Source of the DNA: JAUZRW01 sp964549915 | GTDB taxonomy: Bacteria > Chloroflexota > Anaerolineae > Aggregatilineales > Phototrophicaceae | NCBI GenBank assembly: GCA_964549915.1 | Contig: CAZJWX010000005.1 | Location: 62,001-126,000, forward strand | Length of the DNA stretch: 64,000 nucleotides | Direction of reading: 5' to 3' | Shown: positions 60,629 through 64,000 of the stretch, in pieces | Position numbering within the stretch: the stretch's first letter is position 1 | Layout: each line of letters opens with the position of its first letter | Made by a program: the position numbers and the translations under genes | The notes under the pieces: generated by a model | Database searches by the model: none | Seen by the model: only the letters and a program-made list of their open reading frames with translations | What the model was told of the DNA's origin: nothing

Positions 60629-61168
60629 ATGCCTGTTGACATTCGCCTGAGCGATGACCAGAAGTACATCATCTACGAACTCAGTGACCCGATTTCGATG
60701 GACGAATTGGTGCAGGCCTACGATGAAGAGAAACGCCTGCGCGACCGCGTCCCGCACACCCTCCACTCGATTACCGATATGTCCAAAGTGCGCGGCATCC
60801 CGCACAACTGGCTCACCGCGAAATCTGGCCCCGGCCTGACACACCCGCGCAGCGGCCTGATCACCATCGTGGGAATCTCGGTAGGTTTGCGCATCATCGT
60901 CAACACCATCTTCTCGATTGTGGGCTACAAGCGTGTGCAATTCTTCGCCACGCGGGAAGAAGCGCTCGCGGCAATCCAGGCCGAAATTGCCAAAGAAGCG
61001 GGAGCCACCCCTGGCAATGGCACAGCGCAGGAATTCGCTGCACCAGCCGCAGCCACCCCTGCAACGCCCGAAGCGGCGGCACCCGTAGCGGAGGAAACCC
61101 CGCCCGCAACGTCAGAAGCCGCAACGACAGAACAAGATGCCGAAGGCACGAAACCACCAGCGAATTGA
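60629..61168 (+). CDS. STAS-like protein with Ala/Pro/Glu-rich tail
   Basis: The 179-residue protein's first 125 residues alternate strands and helices ('VDIRLSDDQKYIIYELSDPI', 'LHSITDMSKVRGI', 'GLITIVGISVGLRIIVNTIF', 'VQFFATREEALAAIQAEIAK') as in the 59616-60008 product. The last 55 residues are low-complexity Ala, Pro, Glu and Thr, probably disordered. GAGGAGGGG precedes the ATG. Function unknown. Confidence 0.82.
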   Translation: MPVDIRLSDDQKYIIYELSDPISMDELVQAYDEEKRLRDRVPHTLHSITDMSKVRGIPHNWLTAKSGPGLTHPRSGLITIVGISVGLRIIVNTIFSIVGYKRVQFFATREEALAAIQAEIAKEAGATPGNGTAQEFAAPAAATPATPEAAAPVAEETPPATSEAATTEQDAEGTKPPAN

Positions 61169-61195
61169 GGTTGCGCCTCTGGCACCATCAGCGGT

Positions 61196-61309
61196 CTATA
61201 GCGGCCTGGGACGGCGTTCCTGATGATGTACGATCCCAAGCGCACGTTCGACGGGCAGCACGAAGATCACCCCGGTATCGGCGGCCTCCAGGTCGCCGAG
61301 CACCTGCTG
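61196..61309 (-). pseudogene. Probable C-terminal remnant of a PII-like protein
   Basis: In the frame +1 relative to the antiporter fragment, about 37 codons read 'LEAADTGVIFVLPVERALGI' and end at TAG (61196-61198). This resembles the 'GKIFVLPVEEVVRI' end of PII-family regulators. No start codon or N-terminal part exists. PII-like genes accompany some cation antiporter genes in other bacteria, so a deletion may have joined the two. The match is short and by eye. Confidence 0.4.
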
Positions 61310-61818
61310 CCCGGATCGTCAATCAAGGCCGTAGCCAGCAAGGCTGTGCCTTCGCGGGTGCGCAGGAAGCCCAGTTCGAACAACACCTGTGCCGAAATAC
61401 TCACAGAGGTTGCTGCCAGAGTCACCCCTACGAAGAGCATGGACTGCCAACTGTAGCCGAAGGGCACCATCACAGCGAAGGATAAGGCCACCGGGAGCAG
61501 TGCCCCCAGCGCCCCGGCGAAGATCGCCACGCGCCGCACGGACATCAATTCCTTGACGTTGACCTCGAACCCGATCAGGAACATCAGCAAGATCACGCCC
61601 AGTTCCGCCAATTCTTTGATGGTCTCTTCCAGTGGGACGCCGTGGAAGATCGGCCAGTGCAGCAGATTCAGAAATGTTGGCCCCAGCAACACGCCCACCA
61701 GCAGTTCACCCAGCACGCGCGGCTGCCGCAGTTTGCGTGCCAGCGCACCTCCCAGACGGGACGCGAGGATGATAACCGCTATGGCGAGAAACAGAGCCAG
61801 GGCGGGATTGTCTTCCAT
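61267..61818 (-). pseudogene. Truncated CPA2-type cation/proton antiporter
   Basis: Only 183 residues remain of a protein normally near 380 or more. The N-terminal half is clear: 'LGGALARKLRQPRVLGELLV', 'LLMFLIGFEVNVKELMSVRR' and 'FGYSWQSMLFVGVTLAATSV', running to the ion-binding 'ALLATALIDD'. Then the sequence turns to unrelated 'PGSRCSATWRPPIPG' and stops. The remaining helices are not found in any frame downstream. It is therefore broken after its ion-binding helix. GAGAGAG precedes the ATG at 61818. Confidence 0.8.
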
Positions 61819-62064
61819 GTTGTCTCTCTCTCGCACAGTTGTTTCAGATTCACCTTGTGAAGTTTATCACAAGGGTTTCTCACGAGAGCGCAATCCTCAG
61901 CAGGTTGTGGACGGATGCCGCGCAAGGTCGGGAGAGATGTCATGAAAGCAAGGGCGGCACGGCTCATCCGCATGGAGGCGTGCGGAGAAAGGGAGCGATG
62001 TGGCGAACGGGAGCGCGTCGCAGCGCCCCCGTATTCGGTCAAGTGCAGGCGTCGCCCGGTTTCC

Positions 62065-62844
62065 TCACTGATCTTTCCACTGGGGCGGGCGTTTCTCGAT
62101 GAAGGCGGCCATGCCTTCCGCCTTGTCTTCAGTTCCGAAGGCCAGGAAGAAATTGCGCTTCTCCGCTTCCAAACCTTCCGCCAGCGTTCCTTCGTAGGCT
62201 TTGTTGATGGCGTCCTTGGTCAGGTTGATGGCTACCTGGGACATGCTGGCGACTTTTTCCGCGAGCTTGAGCGCTTCGTCGAGGAAGACTTCCGGCGAAA
62301 CGACGCGGTTGACCAGGCCGTATTGCAGGGCTTCTTCCGCGCTCAGCCGACGATCCGTGAGCATAATTTCCATTGCCAGCGCTTTACCGACTGCGCGAGT
62401 CAGTCGCTGGGTGCCGCCGCCGCCGGGCAGAATGCCCAGGTTGATTTCCGGCTGCCCGAAGACCGCCGTCTCGCTGGCAACGATCATGTCGCAGGCCATG
62501 GCCATCTCGCAGCCGCCACCCAGGGCGAAGCCGCTGACAGCGGCAATGATCGGCTTGCTGTACACCGAGAAGTCGAAATTATCGCTGATGCTGCCGCCCT
62601 TGATGAAATCGACATAGGTTTGCCCGGACATCTCTTTGATGTCGGCTCCGGCGGCAAAAGCGCGTTCGTTTCCGGTGATGACCATGCAGCTAATCTCCGG
62701 GTCTCGCTCGAAGGCCGTCAGCGCCTGGTGCAATTCGGTCATAAGGGCGTTGTTCAGGGCATTGAGCGCCTTGGGGCGGTTCAGCCGGACGAGGCCGACC
62801 CTGGCAACGGGGACTTCAGTCAGAATGTTCTCGTATTCAGCCAT
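62065..62844 (-). CDS. Enoyl-CoA hydratase/isomerase family protein
   Basis: The 259-residue crotonase-fold enzyme has the oxyanion-hole loop 'ERAFAAGADIKEM' and 'ALGGGCEMAMACDMIVASE'. It also has the catalytic Glu regions 'FGQPEINLGILPGGGGTQRL', as in short-chain enoyl-CoA hydratases (EchA/FadB-like). It hydrates trans-2-enoyl-CoA in beta-oxidation or a related pathway. GTGGAGA lies before the ATG at 62844. The frame is open upstream to 62982 without a ribosome site. Confidence 0.94.
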   Translation of the reverse strand: MAEYENILTEVPVARVGLVRLNRPKALNALNNALMTELHQALTAFERDPEISCMVITGNERAFAAGADIKEMSGQTYVDFIKGGSISDNFDFSVYSKPIIAAVSGFALGGGCEMAMACDMIVASETAVFGQPEINLGILPGGGGTQRLTRAVGKALAMEIMLTDRRLSAEEALQYGLVNRVVSPEVFLDEALKLAEKVASMSQVAINLTKDAINKAYEGTLAEGLEAEKRNFFLAFGTEDKAEGMAAFIEKRPPQWKDQ

Positions 62845-63053
62845 GTAAAAGGGTCTCCACTGTAAGAAGTGATACGTTTCACAAACTTTTCCTGAATCGT
62901 ACCACAAGAGCGGGACTCTGGCGACAATTCTGCGCGGAAAATCACCCGGTATGTCGGCGAACCCCTGGGTATAATGGGACAAACCGTTGTCAGCGCTCGT
63001 GGCAGCGGAAGACGGATACCTGACGATTCAAGACTTCTTACAAGAAGGGACTC
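62845..63053. other. Divergent region between hydratase and KAS III genes
   Basis: A TATAAT (62971-62976) lies 77 bp before the rightward start and fits a -10 element. No other structure was seen. Confidence 0.4.
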
Positions 63054-64000
63054 ATGACGGACGTAAACATTGGCATCGCAGGAATTGGCACATATTTCCC
63101 GCAGACAGTCGAAAAAGCCGAGGAATTGGTCGAAGCGACGGACATTCCCTTGCATGTGCTGCAAGAGAAGATGGGCATCGTACAGCGGCATGTCGCGGGG
63201 GAAGACGACAGCATCAGCCACATGGCGAGCGAGGCCGCCAAGGCCGCCATCGCCGACGCCGGAATCGACCCCACAGAGATCAAAATGGTGATTTCACACG
63301 GGAGCCAGTACAAAGATCACATTGTCTGGAACAGTGCGGGCAAAATTCAGGACAATATCGGCGCGGTGAATGCCTTCGGTTACGAGATGTATGCGCTTTG
63401 CGCCGGGGCACCGATTGCCATGAACATCGCCCGCAGCATGATGATCGCCGATCCCGCGCTGGATACGGTGCTGCTGGCGGCGGCGAGCAAAGAAAACGAC
63501 CTGATCCACCCTGGCAACCAGCGTGCCCGCTTCATGTTCAACTTCGGCGCAGGGGGCGGCGCAATGATCCTCAAACGCGATCACGACAAAAATCTCGTCC
63601 TGGGCGCATCAGCGCTGACGGATGGTTCCCTGAGCGAGACCGTGATGTTGACCACCGAACCGGACGCCATCGGCGAAGGCGGCAGCACCATCAACGGCGA
63701 AGTGGTGGGGATGCTGGATGTGCGCAACGCGGGGTATATGGCGCAGCGCCTGGGTGAGACTTCACTGCCCAACTTCAAGCGCGTGATGCGCGAAGCCCTG
63801 GAGAAGAGCGGCTACACCTTCGAAGATGTCGATTTCCTGGGGATCACGCATATGAAGCGTTCCTTCTTCAACCAGATTCTGGAAGAAATTGGCCTCTCGC
63901 AGGAGCAAGCCATTTACCTGGATCACTACGGGCATATCCAGAGCGTGGATCAAGTGCTGTCGATCCAGCTTGGGCTGGCGCAAGGCAAGATCAAAGACGG
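63054..64000 (+). CDS. 3-oxoacyl-ACP synthase III (KAS III)-like protein, 3' end outside window
   Basis: The frame opens at an ATG with AAGGGA upstream and continues past base 64000, giving at least 315 residues of a thiolase-fold condensing enzyme. 'YEMYALCAGAPIAMNIARSM' holds the nucleophilic Cys and 'FLGITHMKRSFFNQIL' the His. Where FabH has the Asn of 'GNTS', this protein reads 'DHYGHIQSVDQVL', so the third catalytic residue seems to be His, not Asn. That places it among divergent KAS III proteins of the PqsD, OleA or HMG-CoA-synthase-like kind. It diverges from the enoyl-CoA hydratase gene. Confidence 0.88.
   Translation, partial: MTDVNIGIAGIGTYFPQTVEKAEELVEATDIPLHVLQEKMGIVQRHVAGEDDSISHMASEAAKAAIADAGIDPTEIKMVISHGSQYKDHIVWNSAGKIQDNIGAVNAFGYEMYALCAGAPIAMNIARSMMIADPALDTVLLAAASKENDLIHPGNQRARFMFNFGAGGGAMILKRDHDKNLVLGASALTDGSLSETVMLTTEPDAIGEGGSTINGEVVGMLDVRNAGYMAQRLGETSLPNFKRVMREALEKSGYTFEDVDFLGITHMKRSFFNQILEEIGLSQEQAIYLDHYGHIQSVDQVLSIQLGLAQGKIKD

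Overview
The window reads as a stretch of core and accessory chromosome from a free-living bacterium, most likely a member of the Chloroflexota (Anaerolineae-like). That placement is an inference. It rests on two probable F420-dependent oxidoreductases (a PPOX-class protein and a TIGR03617-like luciferase-type protein), a family-39 membrane glycosyltransferase of the kind common in that phylum, paired FHA and PP2C signalling proteins, a giant YD-repeat (RHS) protein, and moderately high GC with many short tightly packed genes. No rRNA, CRISPR array, complete insertion sequence or prophage is visible. One tRNA, tRNA-Cys(GCA), is present.

Layout: 1-9 kb has a truncated tyrosine-recombinase-like gene, a GT39 glycosyltransferase, a PPOX protein, folE behind a folded leader, and a leftward surface-polysaccharide block (phosphodiesterase, a GT9-GT26 fusion, a GT4, a membrane protein). 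9-21 kb has surE, a PAS histidine kinase, a CpaF-type ATPase, an FHA protein, tsaD, a TPR-like protein, an aldo/keto reductase, EF-P with Arg32 at its tip, and an unknown protein. 21-25 kb is a leftward sulfur-relay operon. 25-32 kb has citrate synthase behind a folded leader, an M24 peptidase, a tandem pair of unknown paralogues, an L,D-transpeptidase and a membrane-anchored Ala/Thr/Gln-rich coiled-coil protein. 32-48 kb carries mixed metabolism and signalling genes: TSUP exporter, LLM oxidoreductase, lipoprotein, holin-like protein, lipid kinase, histidine kinase, phosphoribosyltransferase, phytoene-dehydrogenase-like oxidoreductase, radA, an orphan ABC ATPase, ilvE, DUF892 and DUF1028 proteins. 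48-59 kb is one leftward operon: a PP2C phosphatase, a vWA-FHA membrane protein and a 2559-residue RHS protein. 59-64 kb has two STAS-like proteins around a membrane protein, a wrecked antiporter gene, an enoyl-CoA hydratase and the start of a KAS III-type synthase that runs off the window.

How genes work together: the clearest unit is the sulfur-relay operon. A JAMM protease, tRNA-Cys, a ThiS/MoaD-like carrier ending in GGRR, a GNAT enzyme, a DUF4395 membrane protein, a thioredoxin and a MoeB-rhodanese activator all point the same way. I read it as a CysO/Mec-type protein-bound cysteine (or related sulfur) pathway physically linked to tRNA-Cys. A strong terminator stands before the first gene, with about 170 nt of possible leader or small RNA ahead of it. 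The second unit is the PP2C/FHA/RHS operon, in which reversible Ser/Thr phosphorylation could control display or secretion of a very large extracellular fibre-like protein.

Limits: families were recognised by eye from translated motifs. Start codons were chosen from visible Shine-Dalgarno sequences and overlaps. RNA structures were found by manual pairing, without energy calculation or covariation.
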